Positions 36,744-45,908 are shown, counted from the first letter of the stretch. The stretch: 64,000 bases of DNA from an uncultured Anaerolineae bacterium (GCA_905479495.1 CAJQMR010000039.1:78500-142499), one strand, 5' to 3'. A program made the numbers and translations. The notes: generated by a model not told the origin, from the sequence alone.

Positions 36744-37077
36744 GAATGTAACTCCTTTACTTTAGATTCAAGCGATAGTGCAAATTTCAGGGTGTACCAA
36801 CTTTGTGGGCATCTCCCCCAAGCGGCTCCATAGTGGCCTTTTTGGTACGAGATTCATACTACTTTCCCACTCTTAAGATGCACCTTACTTGACATCCTCA
36901 ACTATGGATTGCTCATTCGCAGAATAACTACTTTGCTTTTGGAGCGTGAAGCAGCAAGCAGCCCTTCGCATAAACTCACTGTGTGCTACTTAGTGGCCGT
37001 CCGCAAATAAATTACCGGAATTGTGCGGACGGCTTGGAGTAAGCGACCTTACAAAAAGGTAAGTTATTGTTGGCCGC
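36744..37077 (-). promoter_or_regulatory. 334-bp structured intergenic leader upstream of the YIDPNTGG gene
   Basis: No gene. A perfect 10-bp hairpin GCCGTCCGCA (36996-37005) / TGCGGACGGC (37024-37033) follows the Asp-box gene stop and lacks a T run. Nearer the small gene a GTACCAA (36794-36800) / TTGGTAC (36842-36848) hairpin is visible. The promoter was not confidently located. Confidence 0.4.
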
Positions 37078-39789
37078 TTACTTAGTCCGTGTCATGCGCC
37101 AACCAAAGGCAAAAATGGCTCCCACTAATACAAGCGCTACAAAAACGCCCACAATAATGCCACCCGAGCTACCACTCAATGGGCTGACATTTTGTACAGG
37201 TGCCAGTGTGGCCGTTGCAGTCGGCGTGGGTTCTGGTTGCGGCGTCTCCGTAGGCACAAATTCTGGTGTTGGTGTTAAGGTGGGCAACGGAACCCGTGTA
37301 GCAGCCGATTCATCAACAACCCACTGGCGTCCCGTGTAAATAATCTCGTCGATAACGGCCGTATCACTCGCAATTAAACTGCCATACATAACCGCTATTT
37401 GGCCACCAGGGTCCGCAATAGCGGCAATGGCATCGGCGTTTACGGCCGTATCCTGCAAAGCGCGACGCTCACCTTGGACCCAGCGATCTATCGTCCAAAC
37501 CCACTCTTGCAGCACAAGCTGGCCTGCATTGGTTTCTGCCAGTTGTAAAAGGAGCGGATTTGCATTCTGATCAGCAATCAAGGTGGTCGGGCCAGAAATG
37601 AGGCCAGGGTCAACCACACGCCCTGCTGCGCTCCAGGTAATACCGCCATCCTCTGAAAATTGATGCCAGATTACCGGACGGCCGTCTATCAGCCCGGTCC
37701 AAATGCGGTGTACAAACCGTTCCTGCACGCCCAAAATAGCACTGCCAAGCACGGGCTCTTCGGTGACAATTTCTGCTTCTGTCCAAGTCTGCCCATTGTC
37801 CTCTGAACGCGCATAGGCCAAAGCAACAGCCTGCATTTCAGGTAGTTGTGTCCAACGCGTCCACAACAAGTGCAGCGTTCCGTCCTCGGTACGGGTCAGG
37901 CTGGCGGGACCAATCAAATCCCAATTGGCGGCTATACCGTCAAATACAGGAATTGCATCCGACCAACTATCACCGTTATCTTCAGATCGCGTCAGGTAAA
38001 TTCCACGATCCTCATTTAACGGGATTGTGTACGCCACGTAAATGGTACTTTCGCCATCAGAAACCATGCTGGGCCAGGTACCGGACTCGCGAGGCGCTGG
38101 TAACAGTTGAGGCGTGATCCATTCTGTGACAGACGCAGCCCGATCAGCCAACGCGCGGCTAAAGTAAATACCATTCGGCTGATCGCCTGCCCAGGCCACA
38201 AACAAGCTGCCCTGAAGATCGGTGGCTACAGCGGGAAAATCCGCCTGGCTGCCGCTGGGAGAGCGCAAGACAGGGCGGGGCGCAGACCAGGAGCCTGCAT
38301 CATACCGAGAGTAAAAGATTTCATTGCCAGGAATGTTGAGCGGATTCACAATACGTCCGGTGGCCACAGGGCTTTCGGACTGACTCCAGAAGGCGTGCAG
38401 GCGAGCATCTGCCCCTACGACCAGGTTGGGTTGCAACATTTGCACTTCGGCCGTAGCCACAGCCACCGGCTGGCTCCATACGGAGGTCGGCACAAACCGG
38501 GACGACCAGTTCTCTATGGTTCCCAACGGCCGAGAAATAAGCCAAATATCATCGTCGTTGCTTTTGCCACAGCCAACAACAATCAGGCGATTTTCTGGCG
38601 TCACATCAGTCATGTGGCATTCAAAGCGCACGTTGCGGAAGGTAATGGGATCCGTAAATTCAGCCAGGGGTGCCTGCATAATCGGACGGCTCCATTGATC
38701 ACCATCCTGGGCTTGCATATAGACGTTCCCATCTAGTGTGGAAATGAGGAAGAGTAAATCATTGGTGCCCTGAACGAAACGGCCGTTTTCCGGGCAGTTT
38801 ACTTCATCAACATGGACCGCTTGCGTATCTTGCCAGGTTGCCCCACCATCCGTCGATTGCTGCACATATTGTGCACATTGCTCCTCAGCGTGGCTGGCAC
38901 GCCAGGTCAGGTTTACATTACTGCCACTGGTATGCAAATTAATTTGAGAAGGACCCGTTGAATCCACCGGATCTTCAGCCAGGCGTTGATCAACCGCGCG
39001 CGGTTCTTCCCAGGTAAGGCCATTATCGGTAGAGCGCGCCACAAATACCGTATCCAGATCACGATTGTCCCAAGACACAATGACGTTTTCGCCATCGGCG
39101 GGCATGATATGAATATTGGCTTCGCCAGGTGTAATGGTACGGTAATAATCTGAGGCATAGACATTAACTGGCGTAGACCAGGAGGCACCCCCGTCGTCAG
39201 AATAACGATAAATGACACCTGGAGCCGTTGTGGCGGAGTCCCTGACAGCAAGGTAGAGCATGTGGAGACGGCCGTTTGCGCCAGCAATCATCTCATAACG
39301 AAATACATTTCTGGCTAAAAGTGCAGGCCCCGTCCAGCCCGCCGAGCTGGCCGTAATATCGGCCACCCCGGAACGGCTGTAGAACATCTCATCATCTTCA
39401 TTTACCCACAATGCATGGGCCCGATCTTGCGGATCAATATAAACTGAAGGCGTAAAAAAGCCCTCAAATCCATCATCACCCAAAGCGCCAAAGGGAGGCT
39501 CGCTAAAGGGAAAGCGCGGCGTAACCGGTTCTGCCCAGGTTTGGCCATCCCCAGAGGCATACATAATGCCCGCAAATTCATCTCGCCAGAACAGATGGTA
39601 CGTACCGCCACTATCCTGCGATAAAGAAGGGTCTGATGCCCCGCCACTGCCAGAAATATTGATGGGATCGCTCCAAATGCGATCTTCTTCAGTTTGGGCC
39701 AGCGCCGTCAACCCGCTGACTACTAGCAGAGACAAAACAGCAACAAATAAAAACAAGCGAAGGGTAAAAGGATTCGAGATTTTTTTCAT
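37078..39789 (-). CDS. Large secreted membrane-anchored Asp-box (BNR) protein
   Basis: 903 residues. Signal peptide PFTLRLFLFVAVLSLLVVSG with cleavage near ALAQ. At least six Asp boxes (SDDGGASW, STDNGLTW, STDGGATW, SEDNGDSW, SEDNGQTW, SEDGGITW) suggest two consecutive beta-propellers. A linker rich in Pro-Thr-Glu (LPTLTPTPEFVPTETPQPEP) leads to a C-terminal helix (GGIIVGVFVALVLVGAIFAFGW) and a basic tail (RMTRTK). ATG at 39789 starts the signal peptide; the upstream in-frame extension is not coding-like. Sialidase catalytic residues are not evident. Likely an outward-facing glycan-binding or scaffold protein, paired with 25774-27264. Confidence 0.75.
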   Translation of the reverse strand: MKKISNPFTLRLFLFVAVLSLLVVSGLTALAQTEEDRIWSDPINISGSGGASDPSLSQDSGGTYHLFWRDEFAGIMYASGDGQTWAEPVTPRFPFSEPPFGALGDDGFEGFFTPSVYIDPQDRAHALWVNEDDEMFYSRSGVADITASSAGWTGPALLARNVFRYEMIAGANGRLHMLYLAVRDSATTAPGVIYRYSDDGGASWSTPVNVYASDYYRTITPGEANIHIMPADGENVIVSWDNRDLDTVFVARSTDNGLTWEEPRAVDQRLAEDPVDSTGPSQINLHTSGSNVNLTWRASHAEEQCAQYVQQSTDGGATWQDTQAVHVDEVNCPENGRFVQGTNDLLFLISTLDGNVYMQAQDGDQWSRPIMQAPLAEFTDPITFRNVRFECHMTDVTPENRLIVVGCGKSNDDDIWLISRPLGTIENWSSRFVPTSVWSQPVAVATAEVQMLQPNLVVGADARLHAFWSQSESPVATGRIVNPLNIPGNEIFYSRYDAGSWSAPRPVLRSPSGSQADFPAVATDLQGSLFVAWAGDQPNGIYFSRALADRAASVTEWITPQLLPAPRESGTWPSMVSDGESTIYVAYTIPLNEDRGIYLTRSEDNGDSWSDAIPVFDGIAANWDLIGPASLTRTEDGTLHLLWTRWTQLPEMQAVALAYARSEDNGQTWTEAEIVTEEPVLGSAILGVQERFVHRIWTGLIDGRPVIWHQFSEDGGITWSAAGRVVDPGLISGPTTLIADQNANPLLLQLAETNAGQLVLQEWVWTIDRWVQGERRALQDTAVNADAIAAIADPGGQIAVMYGSLIASDTAVIDEIIYTGRQWVVDESAATRVPLPTLTPTPEFVPTETPQPEPTPTATATLAPVQNVSPLSGSSGGIIVGVFVALVLVGAIFAFGWRMTRTK

Positions 39790-39887
39790 AATCAATTCGT
39801 CGTTGAGGCAGTGTCTTAGCGGGGAATGGTTGTTAGCTAAAATGGCTCCTGGCACTGCGACCGGTAACAATACAGTAAACACAGTAA

Positions 39888-39919
39888 ACGCGCTGCGCTT
39901 CACGTGAGGCGCAGCGCGT
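39888..39919. repeat. Perfect 11-bp inverted repeat with palindromic loop
   Basis: ACGCGCTGCGC (39888-39898) pairs with GCGCAGCGCGT (39909-39919); the loop contains the palindrome TCACGTGA. It lies about 100 bp upstream of the large Asp-box gene, so an operator or attenuator is possible. Confidence 0.5.
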
Positions 39920-39987
39920 AATCAAATGTAAGTTTCATAATCAGCGGCAAGAATTCACGCTAATCTTGCTGAATTACTATCATTTTC

Positions 39988-40022
39988 CGCTCCGTGGTTC
40001 CCAGCGAGGGAACCACGGAGCG
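39988..40022 (-). terminator. Perfect 15-bp hairpin after the DUF5989-like gene
   Basis: CGCTCCGTGGTTCCC (39988-40002) and its exact complement (40008-40022) with a 5-nt loop, 27 bp past the DUF5989-like stop. There is no T run on the minus strand, so it is a strong hairpin rather than a textbook terminator. Confidence 0.55.
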
Positions 40023-40048
40023 TTTAATTGTTAAAGGGAAGGCAAGAC

Positions 40049-40231
40049 TTAGAACAGTGTATAAATAAAGGGGGCCAGGCCAGATGCCGAGCCAAAAATC
40101 ACCAGCAGCCCAAAGAGCAGCAGGACGGCAACCATGGGAATAAGCCACCAGCGTTTATTGGCACCCAAAAAGCCTAACAGCTCACCAACAACCCCAACAT
40201 TCGATGTCATGCTTCGCAGGAATTTCTTCAT
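40049..40231 (-). CDS. DUF5989-like small membrane protein
   Basis: 60 residues. The N-terminal MKKFLRSMTSNVGVVGELLGFLGANKRWW precedes one helix (LIPMVAVLLLFGLLVIFGSA) and a GLAPFIYTLF end. This pattern (VGELLxFLxxxKRWWLiP) matches the small DUF5989 proteins that accompany SxtJ-like proteins and carbamoyltransferases in many genomes. Function unknown; a membrane partner of the carbamoylation module is inferred from context. GGAG ribosome site 9 bp upstream. Separated from the SGNH gene by double-hairpin element c. Confidence 0.75.
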   Translation of the reverse strand: MKKFLRSMTSNVGVVGELLGFLGANKRWWLIPMVAVLLLFGLLVIFGSASGLAPFIYTLF

Positions 40232-40290
40232 GATTTGATTTCTCCTAAAACTATAAACAGATTAACTCTCTATTCTTGATATTTTTATTG

Positions 40291-40399
40291 AGTAAAAGCC
40301 CAAACAATATTGGAATAAAGACACTTTCACTTTTGGCTTTTACTTGAGCAAATCACATGTAACCTCACTTTAAATTTCAAAAGTTTTTCTGTGATTTGC
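40291..40399. repeat. Intergenic double-hairpin element c
   Basis: Hairpin 1: AGTAAAAGCC (40291-40300) with GGCTTTTACT (40335-40344), perfect. Linker TGA. Hairpin 2: GCAAATCACA (40348-40357) with TGTGATTTGC (40390-40399), perfect. It directly abuts the SGNH gene stop; the clearest member of the family with element d. Confidence 0.7.
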
Positions 40400-41620
40400 T
40401 TAATTATCGGTGGTAACAAAGGTTTCGTCTACAAACTGATATAACAAGTCCGCTGTTAAGTCGTGCCCCAAGACATTCATGTGGAAATCTTTCTCGAAAT
40501 AGTACGGGCCATTCCCAGCCAACGCTTCCTCACGAAAGGCAGGCAGCATGTCCAGGTAAGGAATACCAGCTTCATCCAAAAAGGAAGTCAACTCATCATT
40601 GGGCACATCACAGTACCATTCAGCGCCCTCTGCAGGGGGAACAATTTGCGGCGCGGCCGGAATAATCAAGACAGCTAACTGGGCACCATTGGCCTCGACC
40701 TCTTTGTCCAGCTCCAGAACAAGCGCCTCGGTCACGTTCCAGGCATTTTCAATGATGGGCAGCGGGTCCGGGTCACAAATATCTGGTCGGCGTGCAGGGG
40801 TTTGAACGGCCGTTTCCTCACCACCATTCTCATTTTCCGCAGCCTGTGCTGCATCACCATCCCCAGCAGAAGTTGCCCCTCGACCACCGCCAAACAGACG
40901 CACAATCGGAGCCAGCCAAGGTGGAATCTCGCCGCGTAAAGCCAACGTCTGGGCCACAAAACGTGGCAGCTGGAAATTCTTCTTTAGAAAAGTACCCACT
41001 TTGGTCCAAAACGTAGCCGTATCTTCTACCGGAAAGTTTTGCAGCTCCAACTCGCCATTATCGTTTAGCGTGAAGTATGGTTTGGCACTCTGACCACCGT
41101 AACGCAATTCCAGCGTTGGATGGTTATTGTACACATCATTGGCCAGATACATATTCAAGAAAACAATATCCGGATCGTATTTCTCGCCTTCAAGCTGATA
41201 AAACAGCAATTCGTTGTCCGTGCCATACGCATTGACACCTGCGTTGATTACTTCCCAATCGCCAGTGTTTTCATTCAGCTTGCTTTCGAGCTGCTTGACA
41301 AACGTGTCTTCCAACGTGACCTGCATAGCAGCTGTGGTTGAGTCACCCAACATCAAAACACGCGTGGCACCAGACTCGTTTTCATAAGGAATTTCCCGGT
41401 CGCGCAGCCCCTGGCTGTTAATCGTCACGCGAATTTGGCATTCACCATAACACGATTCCCAGCCGCTGGCATCGGGAATATTCACCCAGCCCAGCTGTGA
41501 ATCTGGCTGCCAGAATAGCCCGGTGCCCAACTTAAAGATGCGCGCCGCTCCTTCTAGCAAGGCCAAAGTAAACAACAAACTAAAAAATGTCAGCGCCAGA
41601 TTTTGCAGCAGCTTACGCAT
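40400..41620 (-). CDS. SGNH/GDSL-family hydrolase-like protein, membrane-anchored
   Basis: 406 residues. An N-terminal helix (LLQNLALTFFSLLFTLALLEG) anchors or exports the protein. The GDS block VLMLGDSTTAAMQV, the oxyanion Asn region VINAGVNAYGTDNELLFY, and the C-terminal Asp-x-x-His-like KDFHMNVLGHDLTADLL support an acyl-esterase or acyltransferase fold of the SGNH type. A low-complexity stretch (GDGDAAQAAENENGGEE) splits the domain. The start is ATG at 41620, with AAAGG 7 bp upstream and 2 bp past the carbamoyltransferase stop. SGNH proteins often travel with carbamoyltransferase/SxtJ genes and may add or remove acyl groups on the glycan. Confidence 0.82.
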   Translation of the reverse strand: MRKLLQNLALTFFSLLFTLALLEGAARIFKLGTGLFWQPDSQLGWVNIPDASGWESCYGECQIRVTINSQGLRDREIPYENESGATRVLMLGDSTTAAMQVTLEDTFVKQLESKLNENTGDWEVINAGVNAYGTDNELLFYQLEGEKYDPDIVFLNMYLANDVYNNHPTLELRYGGQSAKPYFTLNDNGELELQNFPVEDTATFWTKVGTFLKKNFQLPRFVAQTLALRGEIPPWLAPIVRLFGGGRGATSAGDGDAAQAAENENGGEETAVQTPARRPDICDPDPLPIIENAWNVTEALVLELDKEVEANGAQLAVLIIPAAPQIVPPAEGAEWYCDVPNDELTSFLDEAGIPYLDMLPAFREEALAGNGPYYFEKDFHMNVLGHDLTADLLYQFVDETFVTTDN

Positions 41621-41622
41621 TA

Positions 41623-43488
41623 TCAATCCTTTGCAAAGGTAATTTCAGGCTTTTTTATCGTGTTATTCTTATTTTGACTCTTACGAACGATAAAGCCATC
41701 CATGTACAAGGTATCAATATCACTTTGGGTAAAGGTATTGAGTGCGTTCGTCGGTGTGGTCACAATCGGTTCACCGCGCAGATTGAAGCTGGTGTTCAGC
41801 AACACAGGTACGCCTGTAGCTTCCCCAAACAGTTCAATGGCCCGGTAATAAAGAGGATTCCATTCGCGCCGCACGGTTTGAATACGGCCGCTTCCTTCAT
41901 GGTCCACTGCCTGAATCTTCTCACCCTGCCCCGGTTTGGTCCGGCAAACGGCCAACATGTAGCGGTAAGGATATGTCTTTTTGTGATCTTCCAAATCTTC
42001 CCAGAATTCTGGGGCGCGATCTTCTAACACCACCGGAGCAAAGGGGCGGAATGGTTCGCGGAATTTAATCCGTTCGTTAACGATACCCTTCATTTCAGCA
42101 CTGCGCGGGTCAGCCATGATGGAACGGTTGCCCAAAGCACGCGGTCCCCACTCAAAACGACCCTGATACAGACCAATAACCCGCTTGCCCAGCATGTCAT
42201 CTACCATATGCTCGGCCACTTTATCAATATCGTCCACGTATTCGTAGCTGTAACCATAATCTTCAATGGCGGCCTTGTGCTCATCGTGGGAGTAGGATTT
42301 CCCCCAGTAAGCCGATTCCATAAAGAATTTACGCGGCTTGCCCAGCAAGACATGGTAAGCATAAAGCGCAGCACCCAGAGCACCACCGGCATCACCGGCA
42401 GCGGGCTGAATGTAGACGCTCTCAAATGGACCTTCACGCATGATACGGCCGTTTGCCACTGAGTTCAACGCCACACCACCAGCAATACACAGATTTTTTA
42501 ATCCAGTTTGCTCATAAGCATGGGCCACCATCTTTAACATGGCATCTTCTGTGACGCGCTGAATGCTAGAAGCAATGTCGGCGTAATATTGATTCTTTTC
42601 GGCCGTTTTCTGATCCCACTGCGGATGATCTTTGTTAGGATGCGTGGTTGGCGTGTAGAAAATGGAATCATGAATGCGTGGCTCGCCAAACAAATCAATA
42701 AATTTATTGCTGAATGTTTTGGATGTGGATTTATGGAAGGTGAAGTAATCCATATTCAAGCGGAAGCTGGCATCGTCGGCGATGTTGAACACTTTGTACA
42801 CGTCGTCCATGCGGGTAGGCTTGCCGTAAGGTGACATGCCCATCACTTTGTATTCGCCATTGTTCACGCGGAAGCCTAAAAAGGCGGTAAAAGCAGAATA
42901 AAGGAGGCCAATCGAGTGCGGGAATTTCATTTCCTGGAACAGATCAATCCCATTGCTCTTTTGGCTGCCTGGTACACCGTCGGGGGTTTGCTCCCAAACG
43001 GCCGTTGCCTTTCCCAGCGTCGTGGTCGTCCATTCACCCACCCCATCGACCGTAAGAACGGCCGCTTCTTCATAAGGAGAACAGAAGAAAGCGCTGGCCG
43101 CATGGCTCAAATGATGCTCCACAAACAGGAGTTTTTCATCAGGAATATCTAATTTTGTGAGCAGCTCACCTTTAATCCACAACTTCTCGTTAAACCAGGC
43201 CACCATGGATTCGCGGAAAACTGGATACGATTGAGGGAAGGTTTGCAACGTTGTCATGAGAATGCGCTCAAATTTTTGCAGCGGCTTCTCATAAAAAACA
43301 ACATAGTCTAGATCATGGGAAGTAATCCCAGCCTGCTCCAGGCAAAAAGCAATGGCCTGGGTCGGATAACCAAAATCGTGCTTTTTACGGGAAAAACGCT
43401 CTTCTTCAGAAGCAGCGATCAGTTCGCCATCCTTCAAAATTGCCGCAGCTGAATCATGATAGTAGCAAGATACGCCTAAAATATACAT
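41623..43488 (-). CDS. O-carbamoyltransferase (NodU/CmcH/TobZ family)
   Basis: Transfers a carbamoyl group from carbamoyl phosphate, through carbamoyl-adenylate, to a hydroxyl, here likely on a sugar. 621 residues. The N-terminal Kae1-like domain starts ILGVSCYYHDSAAAILKDGE, with the metal-binding EHHLSHAASAF (His125, His126, His129). IAGGVALNSVANGRI is the nucleotide-binding segment. The C-terminal YrdC-like domain has RFEWGPRALGNRSIMADPR and LLNTSFNLRGEPIV. The ATG follows the SxtJ-like stop directly (TAAATG), so the two are coupled. A close match to glycan-locus carbamoyltransferases rather than HypF. Confidence 0.93.
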   Translation of the reverse strand: MYILGVSCYYHDSAAAILKDGELIAASEEERFSRKKHDFGYPTQAIAFCLEQAGITSHDLDYVVFYEKPLQKFERILMTTLQTFPQSYPVFRESMVAWFNEKLWIKGELLTKLDIPDEKLLFVEHHLSHAASAFFCSPYEEAAVLTVDGVGEWTTTTLGKATAVWEQTPDGVPGSQKSNGIDLFQEMKFPHSIGLLYSAFTAFLGFRVNNGEYKVMGMSPYGKPTRMDDVYKVFNIADDASFRLNMDYFTFHKSTSKTFSNKFIDLFGEPRIHDSIFYTPTTHPNKDHPQWDQKTAEKNQYYADIASSIQRVTEDAMLKMVAHAYEQTGLKNLCIAGGVALNSVANGRIMREGPFESVYIQPAAGDAGGALGAALYAYHVLLGKPRKFFMESAYWGKSYSHDEHKAAIEDYGYSYEYVDDIDKVAEHMVDDMLGKRVIGLYQGRFEWGPRALGNRSIMADPRSAEMKGIVNERIKFREPFRPFAPVVLEDRAPEFWEDLEDHKKTYPYRYMLAVCRTKPGQGEKIQAVDHEGSGRIQTVRREWNPLYYRAIELFGEATGVPVLLNTSFNLRGEPIVTTPTNALNTFTQSDIDTLYMDGFIVRKSQNKNNTIKKPEITFAKD

Positions 43489-43719
43489 TTACCAAAGCCT
43501 CCGTGCATCTTCCAACGTCAAATCTTTTGTTTTGCGTTCCAGCCAGGAGGGGGTTATATCTTTGATGTCCAGCTGATCGCTAAATAACGTAATAATTAAG
43601 CCAAACGGCAAAAATACGGTGAAATAGAAAAGCGTTAAGACAACGCGGGCCACCACATCGCCCATAAAATGACCAAATTTCTTCCAGGCTACCCAGAATC
43701 TACTTAATGCGTCCTTCAT
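43489..43719 (-). CDS. SxtJ-like small membrane protein
   Basis: 76 residues: an amphipathic N-terminus (FWVAWKKFGHFMGDVVARVV), one helix (VLTLFYFTVFLPFGLIITLF) and a cytoplasmic tail with PSWLERKT. The FG..MG...ARV.L...Y....P.G......D pattern fits SxtJ-type proteins named from saxitoxin clusters and found beside carbamoyltransferases. Immediately upstream of the carbamoyltransferase with no spacer. Role unknown; probably brings the transferase to the membrane. Confidence 0.75.
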   Translation of the reverse strand: MKDALSRFWVAWKKFGHFMGDVVARVVLTLFYFTVFLPFGLIITLFSDQLDIKDITPSWLERKTKDLTLEDARRLW

Positions 43720-43772
43720 AATTTTCCCTCACACAATTAAAGGATTGTTTAGTTTTATGTTGCTTGAATCAG

Positions 43773-43863
43773 GTGTCAGCAAAAAGGGGAACAATGCTAT
43801 TTTTTGTTTTTGCTGCCACTTAAGAATACAGAGTAACCTTACAATGCTGCGAACTTTCTTAAG
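43773..43863. repeat. Intergenic double-hairpin element e
   Basis: Hairpin 1: GTGTCAGCAAAAA (43773-43785) with TTTTTGCTGCCAC (43807-43819), 12 of 13 paired. Hairpin 2: CTTAAGAA (43819-43826) with TTCTTAAG (43856-43863). It ends just before the ligase/TPR gene stop. Confidence 0.5.
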
Positions 43864-43872
43864 ATGAAAAGA

Positions 43873-45759
43873 TTATGGCATCAATATGACGGCATCTTCT
43901 AAAATTGCCGCCATTTCACGGGCTTTTGAGGCCAAATCCAGGCGGTTTTGCCGTTCCCACCAGCTACTGTACACGGCCATCTCAGCTCGTGATTCTGGAA
44001 TCACGGCCAACGTTTCTACGGCTTCGTCAAACTGGCCAAGCCAAACGTAACTGTAACCCAATGATTTGGCAATGCCACGATGCGTAGCTGCCAGACTCTC
44101 TGCCTGTTCCAGATAAGTAACGGCCGTTTCATAATCACGCTCAACCATGGCAATCATCCCAGTTCGTTGATTGGCAGTACGATTATGCGCATCAATACGC
44201 AATGACCGTTCAAACAAAGTCGTAGCCCGGTCGAATCGCGCCAACTCACCGCCTGCATCCCATTGGTTCGTTGGCCAGCCAACCAATTCTACACGGGCCA
44301 ATTCCAAAGCACCCAAGTTGGCATACCATTGGGCCTGCACTTTCTGGCGGAAGCCTACCAGGAGACCAATAAGCAATACGGCCGTTGCCCCCACCCCCAA
44401 CACCCAACGTCGTCGTCTTACGGCTGTAGGCACAACCACGGCTTCTCGCCGCCGCGTCACCAAAACCACCATCGCCGGGGCAAAAAAGAGGAACGGCGAA
44501 GCGTGATCTCCATAAAGCGCATCATCAATCAAGCCGTGCAGCACCATCACCGTAAGGCTGATAAACGCCGCCCACCGAAACAAAACCATCTCTTCAGGCA
44601 ATAATTTTTTGCGCTTTTTACGCTTCCGTCGCGTCCCGATAATTTCACCCGTGGCTGGAACGGCCGTTTTGGGGGACTTTTTGCGCATAAAAGCAGAACG
44701 CTTAAATAGCAACCAAAAACTGCTACCTAATATCCCCAACATAGCAACAAGCGCCAATACACCCTGTTCTAACCAGATATCGAAATAAAAATTGCTGTAA
44801 GCCGCAAAAAATGTCGGGGTGATACGAATATACTGAGCATACAGCGCCGGGAAAGTCGCCAGACCACTGCCAGTGAGCATAAAATCTTCAATGAGAAACA
44901 AGGTTTGCTGGGCCAGCCCCAGGCGGGTGGCGCTATCTTCTTGCCCAAACCCAGCCCCTAAAACAAATCGTAGCAATACGAAACCCAACAGCAGCAGCAG
45001 CGCCATTGCACCACCAAAAATAACATTTTGTGAAAAAGGCAGCTTTTTGCGTAGTCGCCCGCTTGCTTCCCAAATAAACCAGCAGCCCAGCCCCACAGAC
45101 AGAGCGAGCCAGGCACCAATAGAGCTGGTAAACAGCAAGCCCCCAGCGGTAATGCCACCGGACACCACAGCCAATTGTACCCAGCGAATTTGCCGCTGAC
45201 GCCAGGCATAAAGGCCAAAGGCAAGGATGAAAGGCAACATCAGGGCCATCATACCGCCCAAGGTGTTGGGATGCAGCACAGGAAGGGGAAAAGACGGCCG
45301 TATTGACATCCAAACCGTCCCAATGCGATTGAACAGCGGAATATCCGCAGGCCACTGACGCCAATTATTGCTCAGCACAAAATAGAAAGCCAACAACGCG
45401 CCCACTGGACCCGTTGCCCCAGCCAGCAGCCAGGCATCACGTCGCGACACAGTGACAATCGCTAAATAGACAGCAATGGCTCCCAGCAGAATCCAAAACT
45501 TACCGGCAGCCGCAGTGCTGTTATAGGCTGTAAACGTACCGAGAACGGCCGTTACACCAAATAGTGCCAACCAACCATCAAAGCGAGAGCGACGAAATGG
45601 AAAATGCCCCGCCGCAATCCGTAAAATCCAAGGGACTAAAATGACGACCAGCAAGGGCCAACCGATGCTGCCAGACGTAATATACCAGAGCATCGCCGCC
45701 CCCATGGCCAACGCCAGGTTGACAACCGGAAACCAACGATCATTTGCTAATTCAATCAT
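43873..45759 (-). CDS. O-antigen ligase-like membrane protein with C-terminal TPR region
   Basis: 628 residues. About 12 helices in the first 470 residues, with the Wzy/WaaL-type large loop region (LPVLHPNTLGGMMALMLPF early and SATRLGLAQQTLFLIEDFMLTGSGLATF later). The end is soluble: RFDRATTLFERSLRIDAHNRTANQRTG and DYETAVTYLEQAESLAATH are TPR-like helices. Fusion of ligase and TPR is known for some polymer or glycoprotein ligases, where the TPR part may hold the acceptor or partner proteins. A Lys/Arg-rich stretch (TRRKRKKRKKLLPEE) marks a cytoplasmic loop. Differs from the shorter family member at 17193. Confidence 0.82.
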   Translation of the reverse strand: MIELANDRWFPVVNLALAMGAAMLWYITSGSIGWPLLVVILVPWILRIAAGHFPFRRSRFDGWLALFGVTAVLGTFTAYNSTAAAGKFWILLGAIAVYLAIVTVSRRDAWLLAGATGPVGALLAFYFVLSNNWRQWPADIPLFNRIGTVWMSIRPSFPLPVLHPNTLGGMMALMLPFILAFGLYAWRQRQIRWVQLAVVSGGITAGGLLFTSSIGAWLALSVGLGCWFIWEASGRLRKKLPFSQNVIFGGAMALLLLLGFVLLRFVLGAGFGQEDSATRLGLAQQTLFLIEDFMLTGSGLATFPALYAQYIRITPTFFAAYSNFYFDIWLEQGVLALVAMLGILGSSFWLLFKRSAFMRKKSPKTAVPATGEIIGTRRKRKKRKKLLPEEMVLFRWAAFISLTVMVLHGLIDDALYGDHASPFLFFAPAMVVLVTRRREAVVVPTAVRRRRWVLGVGATAVLLIGLLVGFRQKVQAQWYANLGALELARVELVGWPTNQWDAGGELARFDRATTLFERSLRIDAHNRTANQRTGMIAMVERDYETAVTYLEQAESLAATHRGIAKSLGYSYVWLGQFDEAVETLAVIPESRAEMAVYSSWWERQNRLDLASKAREMAAILEDAVILMP

Positions 45760-45908
45760 TGCACTTCAACTATCATTTTCACAGCTCACACCAAACTGAA
45801 TGAGCAAATATTTTATTTAGCCAAAAGGCGGAATGCGCGTGCTGTTGCTCTACCACAGACAACAAGCATATAGAATATTGGGGAATACTGCACATTAGAG
45901 AAAGACAT

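Noticed and set aside
36888..36920. TTGACA box in the gap before the YIDPNTGG gene
   Set aside because: It is on the plus strand, has no -10 at suitable distance and points into the end of a minus-strand gene.
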